NCBI RefSeq assembly: GCF_000974805.1
Contig: NZ_BBQZ01000004.1
Location: forward strand, 62,001 to 126,000
From: Demequina salsinemoris
GTDB lineage: Bacteria > Actinomycetota > Actinomycetes > Actinomycetales > Demequinaceae
DNA length: 64,000 nucleotides
Direction: 5' to 3'
Part shown: one piece after another, positions 1 to 10,606 of the stretch
How the letters are laid out: each line of letters opens with the position of its first letter
Position numbering within the stretch: position 1 is the stretch's first letter
Program-made: the position numbers and the translations under genes
The notes under the pieces: model-generated
Seen by the model: the letters and a program-made list of their open reading frames with translations, nothing else
The model's database searches: none
Told to the model about the DNA's origin: nothing

Positions 1-499
1 CAGTCTCGGCCTCGACGTCGAGCTCGGGCTCGATCTCAGGCTCCGACTCGGCCTCAGCCTCGCCCTCCGAGGCGGATTCCGCCTCGGGCGCGGGCGACTG
101 CGACGAGGGCGCGGTGAAGCTCGCGAGGTACGGGCTGATCGGAGCCGGGCTCGCCTGCTCCGACGCATCGGCTGCCACCGGCTCCTCCGCCGCGACCGCA
201 TCGTCGGCGACTGCAGCATCGTCCGCGACCGCATCGTCGGCGACTGCAGCATCGTCCACTGCAACCGCATCGTCCGTGGCGGCGACGTCCTCGGTCACCG
301 AGGACGTGTCCGCCTCCGGAACCTGATCATCGACGACGTCCTCGGTCGCCTCGGCCTCAGGATCGACGACGCCCTCCGCGGTCTCGGGCGCCTCCGCGCT
401 GGCAGCGGCGCTGCGGCGCTTCTGCCCTGCCACGGTCCTGCGGCGCACCTGCCCGCCGCCCTGCTGCTGCGCGTTGTCCAGCCGACGCCTACGCGACAT
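1..499 (-). CDS. Ala/Asp/Glu-rich disordered protein, N-terminal part (3' end outside window)
   Basis: I do not recognise this gene. It starts at the ATG at 499-497 and runs off the left edge, giving about 165 residues. The first ~30 residues are strongly basic (MSRRRRLDN start, then RRRTVAGQKRR). The rest is acidic and alanine-rich (Ala, Asp, Glu, Val, Ser) with no hydrophobic helix, so this part looks intrinsically disordered. An 11-residue unit (DDAVADDAAVA type) is repeated, encoded by a 33-bp tandem repeat at about 195-260. The start overlaps the end of the DUF6113 gene by 11 bp, suggesting co-transcription. A folded or membrane domain may follow outside the window. Confidence 0.6.
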   Translation of the reverse strand, partial: MSRRRRLDNAQQQGGGQVRRRTVAGQKRRSAAASAEAPETAEGVVDPEAEATEDVVDDQVPEADTSSVTEDVAATDDAVAVDDAAVADDAVADDAAVADDAVAAEEPVAADASEQASPAPISPYLASFTAPSSQSPAPEAESASEGEAEAESEPEIEPELDVEAET

Positions 500-842
500 T
501 CTCACGTCCCTTGATCAAGAAGCTCGGGGTGAACGACACCAGCACGATCGCCGCCGCCGAGCCGAGCAGATAGGTGTAGCCGAGCGCGTCCTCGACGATC
601 AGCACGGAACCGCCAGGGCCCTCCTGCGCGAGCAGGAACACGACGAGCGCCCAGGCGCCCGAGTAGAGCGCGAGGCCCGCCCAGTCGTGCCAGGCGCGCG
701 CGAACAGCGCCCCGGTGAAGGTCATCGCCACGACGGCGATCACGCCGAAGAAGGGGTAGACCCGATGCGAGAGCGTCCCGACGGCCGCGATCGCGGCCCC
801 CATCAGGAGCAGCCCTCCGAGTCCAAGAGCATGCCGCGTCAT
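489..842 (-). CDS. DUF6113-like small membrane protein
   Basis: A 117-residue protein with four hydrophobic segments (about residues 6-25, 30-50, 55-75 and 85-107), so probably a four-helix integral membrane protein. Its length, layout and position near typA resemble actinobacterial DUF6113 proteins, which often sit near mshB and fdxA; that assignment is from memory of the family and is not a search result. Function is unknown. It precedes and overlaps the partial disordered gene, so the two are probably one transcript. Confidence 0.6.
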   Translation of the reverse strand: MTRHALGLGGLLLMGAAIAAVGTLSHRVYPFFGVIAVVAMTFTGALFARAWHDWAGLALYSGAWALVVFLLAQEGPGGSVLIVEDALGYTYLLGSAAAIVLVSFTPSFLIKGRENVA

Positions 843-947
843 GCCGCCTACTCTACTTCCGGCCGTACGGGACCTCTGCCAACCGCCGGGCGTGTGCGGA
901 CACCGGCCCGACGCCCGCCGCGGCGGTTGCGATCCCTCGAGACGACG

Positions 948-981
948 CAGGCCCGGCCCCCACGACGGGGGGCCGGGCCTG
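948..981 (-). terminator. Hairpin terminator after typA
   Basis: A GC-rich inverted repeat (CAGGCCCGGCCCC paired with GGGGCCGGGCCTG around a short loop) lies 21 bp beyond the typA stop codon. It is placed as the intrinsic terminator of the minus-strand typA transcript. There is no clear U-tract, as is common in actinomycetes. Confidence 0.65.
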
Positions 982-1001
982 ATGCCTGAGGTGCCGGCTG
1001 G

Positions 1002-2903
<1,902 letters not shown>

Positions 2904-2921
2904 GCGTGTACTCGTTTCGTA

Positions 2922-2944
2922 AGGGAGGGAGCCGGTCCCTCCCT
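2922..2944 (-). promoter_or_regulatory. 9-bp inverted repeat in the typA leader
   Basis: AGGGAGGGA and TCCCTCCCT pair perfectly around a GCCGG loop, 18 bp upstream of the typA start. There is no following T-run. It could be a 5'-UTR stem-loop or a protein-binding site. The inverted repeat is seen directly; any regulatory role is inference. Confidence 0.35.
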
Positions 2945-3090
2945 GGGCCGACGGCCTCATTGTATCGCCGTCCGAGCACGAGCCCCGCTCCGGCCGGAAC
3001 GCTCACCCTCGCGGGGGACGCGCCGATGGGAGGGCGACAGCATCGCGCACGCCGCCCGCGTCGCGCGCCACAGCAGGAAGGGCACCGACG

Positions 3091-4185
3091 ATGGCGACAC
3101 TCAAGCCGACGCGACAGCACGCAGGCCTCGGCACCACCGACTCAGTCAGGCGCGTAGGCCTCGAGGCGTTCATCGACGGGATCCTGATCCCGGTGTTCAT
3201 CGTCGGCCTGGACGGGCGCATCGAGTACATCAACAAGGCCTCGTGCGGCGCGATCGGCGCGATGGGCGGCGTCTCGCCCGAAACGTTCCTCGGCGTCGTG
3301 ATCGAGGACTTCAAGAACGTGTCGCGCATCTCCGTGAGCCCGGCGGACTACCCCAAGCACAACTCGTTCTCGATCAACGGCGGGTTCGTCGCGACGACGT
3401 TGAACCTGCTCGTCGATGACAAGGGCCGGCCGACCTGCTTCACGTACTCGTGGGAGGACCGCACGCAGGCCGAGCAGATCCGCAGGTCGTCGCACGACAC
3501 CGCGCAGCAGATCATGGCCCTGTCCGGCCAGCTCGAGGTCGTCACCGGCCAGCTGAGCCAGCAGGCGCTGAGCACCTCGGACGGCGCTACGACCGCCGCC
3601 GCGGCGGTCGAGCAGATGAGCGCGTCGGTGCACGAGATCGCGTCGTCCGCCACCAAGGCGGTCGAGGTCGCGAACGAGGCCGTCGGCGCCGCGGGCGAGG
3701 CCACCGACCGGGTCACGAAGCTCGACTCGTCGAGCCAGGAGATCGGCGTGGTCGTCAAGCTCATCACCCAGATCGCCGACCAGACCAACCTGCTCGCCCT
3801 CAACGCGACCATCGAGGCCGCCAGGGCCGGAGAGGCCGGCAAGGGCTTCGCCGTCGTCGCGTCCGAGGTCAAGGAGCTCGCCCGCGAGACCGCCGACGCC
3901 ACCAAGCGCATCACCGAGATGATCAGCGGCCTTCAGGACGACAGCGCGCACGTCACGACGTCGCTCACCGCGATCACCGAGCTGATCGACCAGATCTCCG
4001 GCGCGCAGACCTCGATCGCGGGCGCGGTCGAGGAGCAGTCCGCGACCACCAACGAGATCTCGCGGTCGGTCGCGGATGTCGCGAGCACCGCGCAGACCAC
4101 CTCGGAGGACGTGGCGACCATCGCGGCCGGCGTGGCCGAGGTGGCCGAGGCGTCGCACGCGCTGGAGGCGCTCACCAACCAGTAG
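3091..4185 (+). CDS. Soluble PAS-domain methyl-accepting chemotaxis protein
   Basis: A 364-residue chemoreceptor with no membrane segment. A PAS-type sensor covers about residues 20-125 ([16 protein letters not shown]). It is followed by a coiled-coil MCP signalling domain whose conserved tip, [17 protein letters not shown], lies near residues 241-257. It would signal to CheA/CheW in the cytoplasm, and the PAS ligand (redox, haem, small molecule) is unknown. A GGAAGG ribosome binding site precedes the ATG. A second receptor at 6293-7423 has a nearly identical signalling domain, so the pair arose by duplication. Confidence 0.93.
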   Translation: MATLKPTRQHAGLGTTDSVRRVGLEAFIDGILIPVFIVGLDGRIEYINKASCGAIGAMGGVSPETFLGVVIEDFKNVSRISVSPADYPKHNSFSINGGFVATTLNLLVDDKGRPTCFTYSWEDRTQAEQIRRSSHDTAQQIMALSGQLEVVTGQLSQQALSTSDGATTAAAAVEQMSASVHEIASSATKAVEVANEAVGAAGEATDRVTKLDSSSQEIGVVVKLITQIADQTNLLALNATIEAARAGEAGKGFAVVASEVKELARETADATKRITEMISGLQDDSAHVTTSLTAITELIDQISGAQTSIAGAVEEQSATTNEISRSVADVASTAQTTSEDVATIAAGVAEVAEASHALEALTNQ

Positions 4186-4209
4186 CCGTCCGCGTGGCAC
4201 GCTGAGGGC

Positions 4210-4547
4210 ATGGAGATCGTGCACCTGGCGCGTGCGTCGGATTGGGAGGCCGCGAAGACGGCCGGTGAGTACCGCGTCTCTGGGGTCGGGATGACCCTCG
4301 AGTCCGAGGGGTTCATCCACTGCTCGACGTGGCTGCAGCTGCCGCGCACCGCCAAGCGCTTCTACGCGGACCTCGCGGAGCCGCTCGTCGCGCTCGTCAT
4401 GGACGAGGACGCGGTCCGCGGGCGGGCACCGAGGTCCGGTACGAGGGCGACGACGAGCAGTTCCCGCACATCTACGGCCCGATCGACCCCGCCTGGGTGT
4501 CGCCGCGGCCCGCGAGCATCGAGAAGGGCTGGCTCACCTTCGAGTGA
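4210..4547 (+). pseudogene. DUF952 family protein, frameshifted
   Basis: The N-terminal half starts at ATG 4210 and contains the DUF952 hallmarks VHLARASDWEAAKTAGEY and EGFIHCST. After LVALVMDEDAVRG (about 4423) the frame loses the family sequence. The matching C-terminal half (GTEVRYEGDDEQFPHIYGP) continues one frame over and stops at 4547. One extra G in the GC-run near 4420-4432 would restore an intact protein of about 112 residues. This is therefore either a genuine frameshift or a sequence error. The function of DUF952 is unknown. Confidence 0.75.
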
Positions 4548-4624
4548 GCGGCTTCGAGTGAGCGGCTTCCAGCGGGCGGGAGCCCGCCGGGACGATGCGG
4601 GTCGGGGTTCCGGGACGATGCGGC

Positions 4625-5635
4625 TCAGGCGGCCACGGCGGTCGGCGGCTCCACCGTCGGGGGCGCGGTCGGCGGGACGAGGACCGTGACGTCCTCGGCC
4701 ACCGCATCGTCCCTCTCCCCCAGCTTCACGACCACGACTCCGCCGAGGACGAGCAGCGCGCCGAAGGCCTGGGTCAGGCCGGGGGCCTGGCCCAGCAGGA
4801 ACCACGCGAACAGCGTCGCCGCGACCACCTCGAAGAGTCCCACGAACGACGCGAGCCTCGCGCCGAGGCGGCGGGTGGCCGCGATGCCGGCCACGTACGA
4901 CACGCCCGCGGTGATGACGCCGAGCGCTCCTAGGACGGCCCACAGCGGCGCGTCGAACGGCACGAAGTGAACGGTCCCGGTGTGGAAGGCGATCGGCAGG
5001 ACGCCGAGCGCGGCCGCGGTCACCAGGCCGAGGGCGGCGACCACGAGGCCTCCCGCGGCAAGCGTGAGCGGGGGCAGCTCGACGGAGTCGTCGCCCGAGA
5101 TGATGAAGTAGCCGGCCGCGCCGATCATCGCGCCGAGAGCCCACGCGATGCCGGTGATGGACAGCGGGCCGCCTCCCACGATGTCGAGCAGCAGGAACAG
5201 TCCCGCGGCGGCGACGCCGGCTCCGAGGAACGTGGCGCGGGTGGGGCGATGGCCGTACCGCACCCACATGAACGCGATGACGGCGAGCGGGGAGAGGTAC
5301 TCGATGAGCAGCGCGACGCTCACGTCGAGCGTGCCGACCGCCATGAAGTAGCACAGCTGTGCGCCGACCACCGCGAGGAGGCCGTACGCGACGATCGTCC
5401 CGAGGCCGCGACGCAGCAGGGACCAGTCGCCCTTGAGCGCGAGCAGGCCGGGGATCACGAGGACGACGGCGGCGATGGCGACGCGCGCGAGCGTGGCCGC
5501 GCCCGCGGACCAGCCGAGGTCCATGAGCCCGCGAGCGAGGCTTCCGGACAGGCCGAAGGAACCTGCCGAGACCAGCGCGAAGCCGAGTCCGGAGGTGAGA
5601 CGCCCCACACGTGCGTCATGAGTCAAAGTCGCCAT
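4625..5635 (-). CDS. EamA/DMT-superfamily transporter
   Basis: About 336 residues, with roughly ten hydrophobic helices arranged as two EamA repeats, typical of drug/metabolite exporters (RhtA, YdcZ-like). The substrate is unknown, with amino-acid or metabolite export most plausible. The C-terminal tail is Pro/Thr-rich. The start is taken at 5635 (MATLTHDARVGRL); an in-frame ATG at 5647 would add four residues. It is divergent from a CGNR regulator only ~40 bp away, with an inverted repeat between them, so regulation by that neighbour is likely. Confidence 0.88.
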   Translation of the reverse strand: MATLTHDARVGRLTSGLGFALVSAGSFGLSGSLARGLMDLGWSAGAATLARVAIAAVVLVIPGLLALKGDWSLLRRGLGTIVAYGLLAVVGAQLCYFMAVGTLDVSVALLIEYLSPLAVIAFMWVRYGHRPTRATFLGAGVAAAGLFLLLDIVGGGPLSITGIAWALGAMIGAAGYFIISGDDSVELPPLTLAAGGLVVAALGLVTAAALGVLPIAFHTGTVHFVPFDAPLWAVLGALGVITAGVSYVAGIAATRRLGARLASFVGLFEVVAATLFAWFLLGQAPGLTQAFGALLVLGGVVVVKLGERDDAVAEDVTVLVPPTAPPTVEPPTAVAA

Positions 5636-5641
5636 GGCACC

Positions 5642-5671
5642 TGACATTAGCGGGGCGATGGTAATGTGTCA
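5642..5671. promoter_or_regulatory. Candidate operator between DMT exporter and CGNR regulator
   Basis: The short divergent intergenic region carries the imperfect inverted repeat TGACATTA...TAATGTGTCA. The same bases must hold both promoters, because the two starts are only about 40 bp apart. It is a plausible binding site for the CGNR protein encoded at 5674. The symmetry is visible; the binding is inference. Confidence 0.4.
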
Positions 5672-5673
5672 AA

Positions 5674-6210
5674 ATGCGTTTCACCGATGACACCGCCATG
5701 GCGCTCGAGTCGGGCGTACGCCTGTCCAACACCGAGCTCGAGCCGGACACGATGACGACCCTCGACCAGCTCGTGTCCTTCTTCCGCGAGTACGGCTACT
5801 CCGGCCCCGAGCCCACGCAGCGCGACCTCGCGCAGGTCCGCGCGATACGCACCCCCCTGCGCGAGCTGTTCACCGCGACGCGCGACGAGGCGGTCCCGCT
5901 CGTCAACCGGATCCTCGAGGAGGCGCAGGCGGTCCCCCGCCTCGTGCGCCACGACGAGACCGACTGGCACATCCACGCGGTCGCCGACGACAGCCCCTTC
6001 GCCGAGCGCGTGATGGTGGAGACCGCGATGGGCATGGTGGACGTGATCCGTGAGGACGAGATGAGCCGCCTGGACCGCTGCGCCATGGACGACTGCGACG
6101 GCGTGGTGATCGACCTGTCCCGCAACCGATCGCGCAAGTACTGCTCCGTGACGTGCACCAACCGTGCCGCGCAGGCGGCGTTCCGCGCCCGCCAGGCCTC
6201 CGAGGACTGA
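5674..6210 (+). CDS. CGNR zinc-finger / ABATE-domain transcriptional regulator
   Basis: A 178-residue protein with an N-terminal ABATE-like helical domain (about residues 1-125) and a C-terminal CGNR zinc ribbon. Zinc ligands are visible as CAMDDC near residue 132 and CSVTC near residue 157, with CTNR in place of the eponymous CGNR. Family members are stress- or metabolite-responsive regulators. It is divergent from the EamA exporter and probably controls it. The ribosome binding site is weak and the promoter very close, so a leaderless transcript is possible. Confidence 0.88.
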   Translation: MRFTDDTAMALESGVRLSNTELEPDTMTTLDQLVSFFREYGYSGPEPTQRDLAQVRAIRTPLRELFTATRDEAVPLVNRILEEAQAVPRLVRHDETDWHIHAVADDSPFAERVMVETAMGMVDVIREDEMSRLDRCAMDDCDGVVIDLSRNRSRKYCSVTCTNRAAQAAFRARQASED

Positions 6211-6292
6211 GGAACCCTCTCACCTTCGAGATCGCGGCCGATAGGGGCCATGAGCGGCACCCGGGGGGCGCCGCCTGTCCCGGGAGAGACCC

Positions 6293-7423
6293 ATGCACTT
6301 CGGCAGCACCCACTCGCCCCACGGCCGCGGCGACCACCCGCTTCTCAGCAGCACCGCGAGCCTGCGCGCGATCCTCGACAGCCTGCGCGCCAACGTGTTC
6401 CTCGCGGACCTCGACCACAACATGATCTACGCGAACCCCATGGCGCTCGAGGCGATCAAGGGCATCCACGGCTCGATCAAGGACAGCTTCGGCGTCGACA
6501 GCGGAGACATGCTCGGCGGTCAGATCCACCGCTTCCACTCCGACCCCTCGCGCATCGCCCGCCTCCTGGGCGACGGCCGCAACTTCCCGCGCGAGGCATC
6601 GTTCTCCTTCGGGGAGACGACGCTGCACACCAACATCAACACCGTGAAGGACGCCGCCGGCAAGGTCATCGGCTACTGCGTGGTGTGGACGGACGCCACG
6701 TGGGACGAGTCCGTCGGCGAGGTCGCCCGCGACACGAGCGGCCGCATCCTCGACAAGAGCGACAGGCTCGACTCGCTCTCGCGGGCCCTCACGGACCAGG
6801 CGAGCCGCACCTCGGACGGCGCGCAGACCGCCGCAGCCGCGGTCGAGCAGATGAGCGCCGCCGTCAAGGAGATCGCGGGGTCGACCGCGCAGGCCTCGAC
6901 CGTCGCTCGCGACGCCGTCGACTCGGCGAGCGCGGCCTCCGAATCCGTGTCCAAGCTCGACGCCTCGAGCCAGGAGATCAGCGTGGTCGTCAAGCTCATC
7001 ACCCAGATCGCCGACCAGACCAACCTGCTCGCCCTCAACGCGACCATCGAGGCCGCCCGCGCGGGAGAGGCCGGCAAGGGCTTCGCCGTCGTCGCCTCCG
7101 AGGTCAAGGAGCTCGCCCGCGAGACCGCCGACGCCACCAAGCGCATCACGGACATGATCGCCGGCCTCCAGACCAACGCGTCCGAGGTCACCGAGGCGCT
7201 CGGGTCCATCTCGGGCCTGATCGACCAGATCTCCGAGGCCCAGACCTCGATCGCGGGCGCGGTCGAGGAGCAGTCCGCGACCACCAACGAGCTCGCCGCC
7301 TCGGTGAGCCGCGTGGCCCAGGCGGCGCAGGAGACCACGCACGACGTCGCCGAGATCGCGCAGGAGGTGGGCGACGTTCGCGACGAGACGCAGAAGCTTC
7401 AGCGGGTCGCTTCCGGCTCCTGA
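6293..7423 (+). CDS. Soluble PAS-domain methyl-accepting chemotaxis protein (paralogue)
   Basis: A 376-residue cytoplasmic receptor with an N-terminal PAS-like sensor (about residues 20-140; [19 protein letters not shown]) and an MCP signalling domain with tip [17 protein letters not shown]. No transmembrane helix is present. The signalling half is almost base-for-base the same as in 3091-4185, whereas the sensor halves have diverged. This fits duplication followed by sensor specialisation, or gene conversion of the output half. GGGAG precedes the ATG. The 3' end overlaps the convergent HXXEE gene by 25 bp. Confidence 0.93.
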   Translation: MHFGSTHSPHGRGDHPLLSSTASLRAILDSLRANVFLADLDHNMIYANPMALEAIKGIHGSIKDSFGVDSGDMLGGQIHRFHSDPSRIARLLGDGRNFPREASFSFGETTLHTNINTVKDAAGKVIGYCVVWTDATWDESVGEVARDTSGRILDKSDRLDSLSRALTDQASRTSDGAQTAAAAVEQMSAAVKEIAGSTAQASTVARDAVDSASAASESVSKLDASSQEISVVVKLITQIADQTNLLALNATIEAARAGEAGKGFAVVASEVKELARETADATKRITDMIAGLQTNASEVTEALGSISGLIDQISEAQTSIAGAVEEQSATTNELAASVSRVAQAAQETTHDVAEIAQEVGDVRDETQKLQRVASGS

Positions 7424-7905
7424 CGCCGCCGCACCGCGCGCGCGACGACCCCCGCCGTCACCTGGCACGCCACCGCGGCGGCCCACATGAAGGCCGTGCC
7501 CCCGATCCTGTCCGCGCGCGTGAGCGGGCGGCCTGCGCCTTCCAGCTCATGCCTCGCGCGCCGCGCGCCCGGCAGCATCACCGGCACCGCGGTCGCGACG
7601 CCGGCCGTGTAGCCGCGCGCTGCCACCGACTGCGCGAGGTGGGTCCACACGTGAGCCTCGAGCCCCGCGACCGCCGCGCGGTACAGGCGCGAGCGCCCCT
7701 CGGTCCTCGCCCCGCGCACGCACGCGGTCCCGACCAGCACGCCCATGAGCCCGACCGCCAATGCGCCCTGGGATCGGTCCATGCGCACCGCGTCGATCCC
7801 CGTGGCGTCGGCGAGCCGCTGCGACATCGCGGGGAACGCTGCGATCTCCTCGAGGTCGTGGAGGGACCACGCGAGGAACAGCGCCGAAGGACCGGACAGG
7901 GCCAT
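7399..7905 (-). CDS. HXXEE domain-containing membrane protein
   Basis: A 168-residue membrane protein. The family signature H-x-x-E-E is near the N-terminus ([11 protein letters not shown]), and several hydrophobic helices carry further conserved His residues (HVWTHLAQS). The function of HXXEE proteins is unknown. ATG at 7905 is chosen; an in-frame ATG at 7926 would add seven residues. It is convergent with the second chemoreceptor, sharing 25 bp at the 3' ends. Confidence 0.8.
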   Translation of the reverse strand: MALSGPSALFLAWSLHDLEEIAAFPAMSQRLADATGIDAVRMDRSQGALAVGLMGVLVGTACVRGARTEGRSRLYRAAVAGLEAHVWTHLAQSVAARGYTAGVATAVPVMLPGARRARHELEGAGRPLTRADRIGGTAFMWAAAVACQVTAGVVARAVRRRQEPEATR

Positions 7906-7972
7906 GCCCCCAACGTAACCCCGCATCGTCCCGGCTACCCTGGGACCATCGGACGATGCCGGGGAGGGCCTC

Positions 7973-8644
7973 ATGGACGACTCGACGGTGACGGGGCTGC
8001 TCGCGGAGCTCGAGGCCCTCGAGGACCCCAAGATGCGGGCCATCAACGAGCGCCACGGCGACGACCACGGCGTGAACCTCACGAGGATGCGGGCGATCGC
8101 GAAGCGCCTGGGCAAGGACCAGGACCTCGCTCTCGCACTGTGGGGGACGGAAGGAACCGCTGCGAGGCTCCTCGCGCTGCTCGTGTGCAAGCCGAGGGCG
8201 TTCTCCGCCGCGGACCTGGACGCGATGATGCGAGACGGCAGGCGCCCCAAGATCCAGGACTGGCTGATCAACTACGTCGTCAAGAAGGGACCGCACGCCG
8301 CGGAGCTGCGCGACCTGTGGTTCGACGACCCGGACCCGTGGGTCGCCGCCGCAGGCTGGGCGCTCACCTGGGACCGCGTCGTGAAGAGCCCCGAGGGGCT
8401 GGATCTCGACGCGCTGCTGGACCAGGTGGAGCGTGAGATGAAGTCCGCCGACTCGCGACTGCAGTGGGAGATGAACAGCACGCTCGCACAGATCGGCATC
8501 ACGGACCCGTCGCGCCGCGAGCGCGCTCTGGCGATCGGCGAGACCCTCGAGGTGCTCAAGGACTACCCGACGCCCCCGAACTGCACCTCGCCCTACGCGC
8601 CGCTGTGGATCGCGGAGATGGTGCGACGCAGCGAGGGCTCCTAG
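7973..8644 (+). CDS. DNA alkylation repair (AlkD-like) HEAT-repeat protein
   Basis: A 223-residue all-helical protein resembling the AlkD/AlkC-like DNA alkylation repair family, with helical repeats such as VVKKGPHAAELRDLWFDDPDPWVAAA and the WxxEMNSTLAQIG region. AlkD enzymes excise positively charged alkylated bases using a HEAT-repeat scaffold. Glycosylase activity cannot be confirmed from the sequence. The gene ends in a CTAG palindrome that also supplies the stop codon of the convergent VOC gene. Confidence 0.8.
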   Translation: MDDSTVTGLLAELEALEDPKMRAINERHGDDHGVNLTRMRAIAKRLGKDQDLALALWGTEGTAARLLALLVCKPRAFSAADLDAMMRDGRRPKIQDWLINYVVKKGPHAAELRDLWFDDPDPWVAAAGWALTWDRVVKSPEGLDLDALLDQVEREMKSADSRLQWEMNSTLAQIGITDPSRRERALAIGETLEVLKDYPTPPNCTSPYAPLWIAEMVRRSEGS

Positions 8645-9063
8645 GCCTCGCCGAGCACCGACTGCCCGATCGGACCGGGGTTGTACGCGATCTCCCACAG
8701 GAAGCCATCCGGGTCCGCGACGTAGCCTGACCGCCCACCCCAGTCGCGCGTCGTCGCCGCATGCACGAGCGTCGCCCCCGCCTCGACCAGCTCGCCGATC
8801 ACGCGGTCGACGTCCTCGATCTCGCGGACGTTGTGCGCGAGCGTGAACGGAGGCGCGCCCTCTCCCCTGGCCACCGGCCCGATCTCGGCGACCGCGGCAT
8901 CGTCCTGCCACAGCGACAGGACCACCCGGTCAGCCACGCGCACCATCAGCACCTCGCCGGGCACGTCGAGCTCCGGCGTCCAACCGAGCGCCTCGACGTA
9001 GAAGGCGCGGCTGCGCGCGAGATCGCGGACGACGAGGGTGACGAAGGAGAGTCGCGGGTCCAT
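8641..9063 (-). CDS. VOC family (glyoxalase/bleomycin-resistance fold) protein
   Basis: A 140-residue single VOC module with two beta-alpha-beta-beta-beta halves: the N-terminal VTLVVRDLARSRAFYVEALGW and the C-terminal GYVADPDGFLWEIAYNP. The substrate is unknown. The start is the ATG at 9063 because MDPRLSFVTLVV fits the family. It lies 10 bp downstream of the VanZ gene and is probably co-transcribed with it. Confidence 0.88.
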   Translation of the reverse strand: MDPRLSFVTLVVRDLARSRAFYVEALGWTPELDVPGEVLMVRVADRVVLSLWQDDAAVAEIGPVARGEGAPPFTLAHNVREIEDVDRVIGELVEAGATLVHAATTRDWGGRSGYVADPDGFLWEIAYNPGPIGQSVLGEA

Positions 9064-9073
9064 GCCTGCGACG

Positions 9074-10216
9074 CTACGCCTCGGGCATGACATCGTCCTC
9101 GGCGAGGTCAGGCTCCGCCGTGCCCCGCTCGTCGACCATGGCCGCGCCGACGAGCAGATCGGGAAGACCTCCGCGCGGGTCGATCGCGGCCCACAGCACG
9201 AGCGTCGCCGCGAACGCGTGGCCGAGGATCACCAGGTAAGGGCTCACTCCCGACGCTCCCTCGAGCCCGGAGCCCACCGCGCACAGGGTCGCGTAGACGC
9301 CGAGGCCGGCGAACCCGCGCAGGACGATGCGGGCGCGGCTGACGTCGCCGCCCCAGCGCCCGGCGGGGCGGAGCCACACGATCCGCTCCCCCCAGGACGG
9401 CCCCCCGCGCACGACCGACGGGACCAGCACGACGAGCCCGCCGATAGCGAAGGCGAAGGCATGACGCGAGGCCGAGTCCGCGTCGGTGCCGCCCGCGGGC
9501 GCCACGAGGTCGATGACCTGGAACGACAGGAGCGCCGTGGCCCACAGGATCGCGAGATCGAGCACGACCGACGCGCCTCGGCGCAGGCCCAGCACGGGCC
9601 GAGGCCGCAGCCGCCCCTCGGTGAGCCTGCTCGCGGGAGGCATCCAGAACAGCAGCAGGGGCGCGATGATCGCACCGATGAGCGCGCCGAGCGAGTTCGC
9701 GAGCAGGTCGTCGATGTCGGCGACGCGATACTGGCAGCCGACGAGCGACCAGCCCCCCGAGTACTGCGTGAGCTCGATCGCGAGCGACGCGAAGACGCCG
9801 GAGAGCACGGCAAGCACGAACGGCATGTTGAAGTAGCGTCGCGCGAGGATGCCCCACGGGATGAAGAGGACGACGTTCATCGCGACCTGCAGCACCGTGA
9901 AGGAGAGAAGCGCGTCGGGCATGCCGTAGTGCGCGACGGCCCAGCGGATGTCGTCGATCGAGTGGAAGACGTCCAGCTCCATCGTGCCGCCGCGATCGGA
10001 CGCGCACCACGAGTCGGTCCCGGGGGTCGGAAGCAGGGTGTACGCGACGAGCGCGACACCGTAGATCGAGACCGCGGCGGCGCCGCCCGCGCGCGTGAGG
10101 CTCAGGCCCCCGTAGGCGCGGATCTGGTACAGCAGGAGCGGTGCGAGGATGACCCCCCACAGGGCTCCGCCGGTGATGATCGCCGCGAAGGCGGGCGAAG
10201 CCCAGGTATCGAACAC
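9074..10216 (-). CDS. VanZ family membrane protein
   Basis: A 380-residue integral membrane protein with about nine hydrophobic helices. The N-terminal ~200 residues match VanZ-like proteins (NVVLFIPWGILARRYF, then AIELTQYSGGW and RVADIDDLLANSLGALIG). The C-terminal ~170 residues form a second membrane domain that looks RDD-like. VanZ-like proteins are linked to low-level teicoplanin resistance in some hosts, but most are uncharacterised. It is followed by the VOC gene. Confidence 0.85.
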   Translation of the reverse strand: MFDTWASPAFAAIITGGALWGVILAPLLLYQIRAYGGLSLTRAGGAAAVSIYGVALVAYTLLPTPGTDSWCASDRGGTMELDVFHSIDDIRWAVAHYGMPDALLSFTVLQVAMNVVLFIPWGILARRYFNMPFVLAVLSGVFASLAIELTQYSGGWSLVGCQYRVADIDDLLANSLGALIGAIIAPLLLFWMPPASRLTEGRLRPRPVLGLRRGASVVLDLAILWATALLSFQVIDLVAPAGGTDADSASRHAFAFAIGGLVVLVPSVVRGGPSWGERIVWLRPAGRWGGDVSRARIVLRGFAGLGVYATLCAVGSGLEGASGVSPYLVILGHAFAATLVLWAAIDPRGGLPDLLVGAAMVDERGTAEPDLAEDDVMPEA

Positions 10217-10286
10217 AACTGCTATTCAACCCGACGCGGGCTGCGCGGGGCGCGATTCTGCGACAACTGTGGGTTGCGGTGGACGG

Positions 10287-10511
10287 TCAGTCGCCGTCTC
10301 CGCCATCGCTTCCGCCATCGCTGTCGGAGTCTCCCCACTGGCTCCAGTCCACGTCGGACTCGTCGACGCTCGCGTAGGGGTCGCGCGGCGTCTCCATCGC
10401 ACGGGCGTTGCGCCAGACCTCGGCAGGCGACTCGCCTCGCCGAGCCGCTGCGATGAAGCCGTAGATCAGCAGCGCGGCGACCAGGCCGAGGACGACGTAG
10501 ACGATGGTCAT
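10287..10511 (-). CDS. Small single-pass membrane protein with acidic tail
   Basis: A 74-residue protein not recognised as a named family. One N-terminal transmembrane helix (TIVYVVLGLVAALLIYGFIA) is followed by a basic residue cluster and an Asp/Ser/Gly-rich acidic C-terminus. The expected topology is N-out/C-in with a cytoplasmic acidic tail. It stands alone between the VanZ gene and the TfoX-like gene. Confidence 0.6.
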   Translation of the reverse strand: MTIVYVVLGLVAALLIYGFIAAARRGESPAEVWRNARAMETPRDPYASVDESDVDWSQWGDSDSDGGSDGGDGD

Positions 10512-10606
10512 GCGATCGCTGCGGTCGGAGAGGACATGTCACTTTCCTACAGGGAACGTGAAGCGATGTCGAGCAGGCCTCGAGGATGGCGCCGCTCGAG
10601 CCCGCC

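Noticed and set aside
7906-8271. Upstream extension of the HXXEE protein to 290 residues
   Set aside because: The extra part is antisense to the AlkD-like gene. The HXXEE family starts shortly before the LHDLEE motif.
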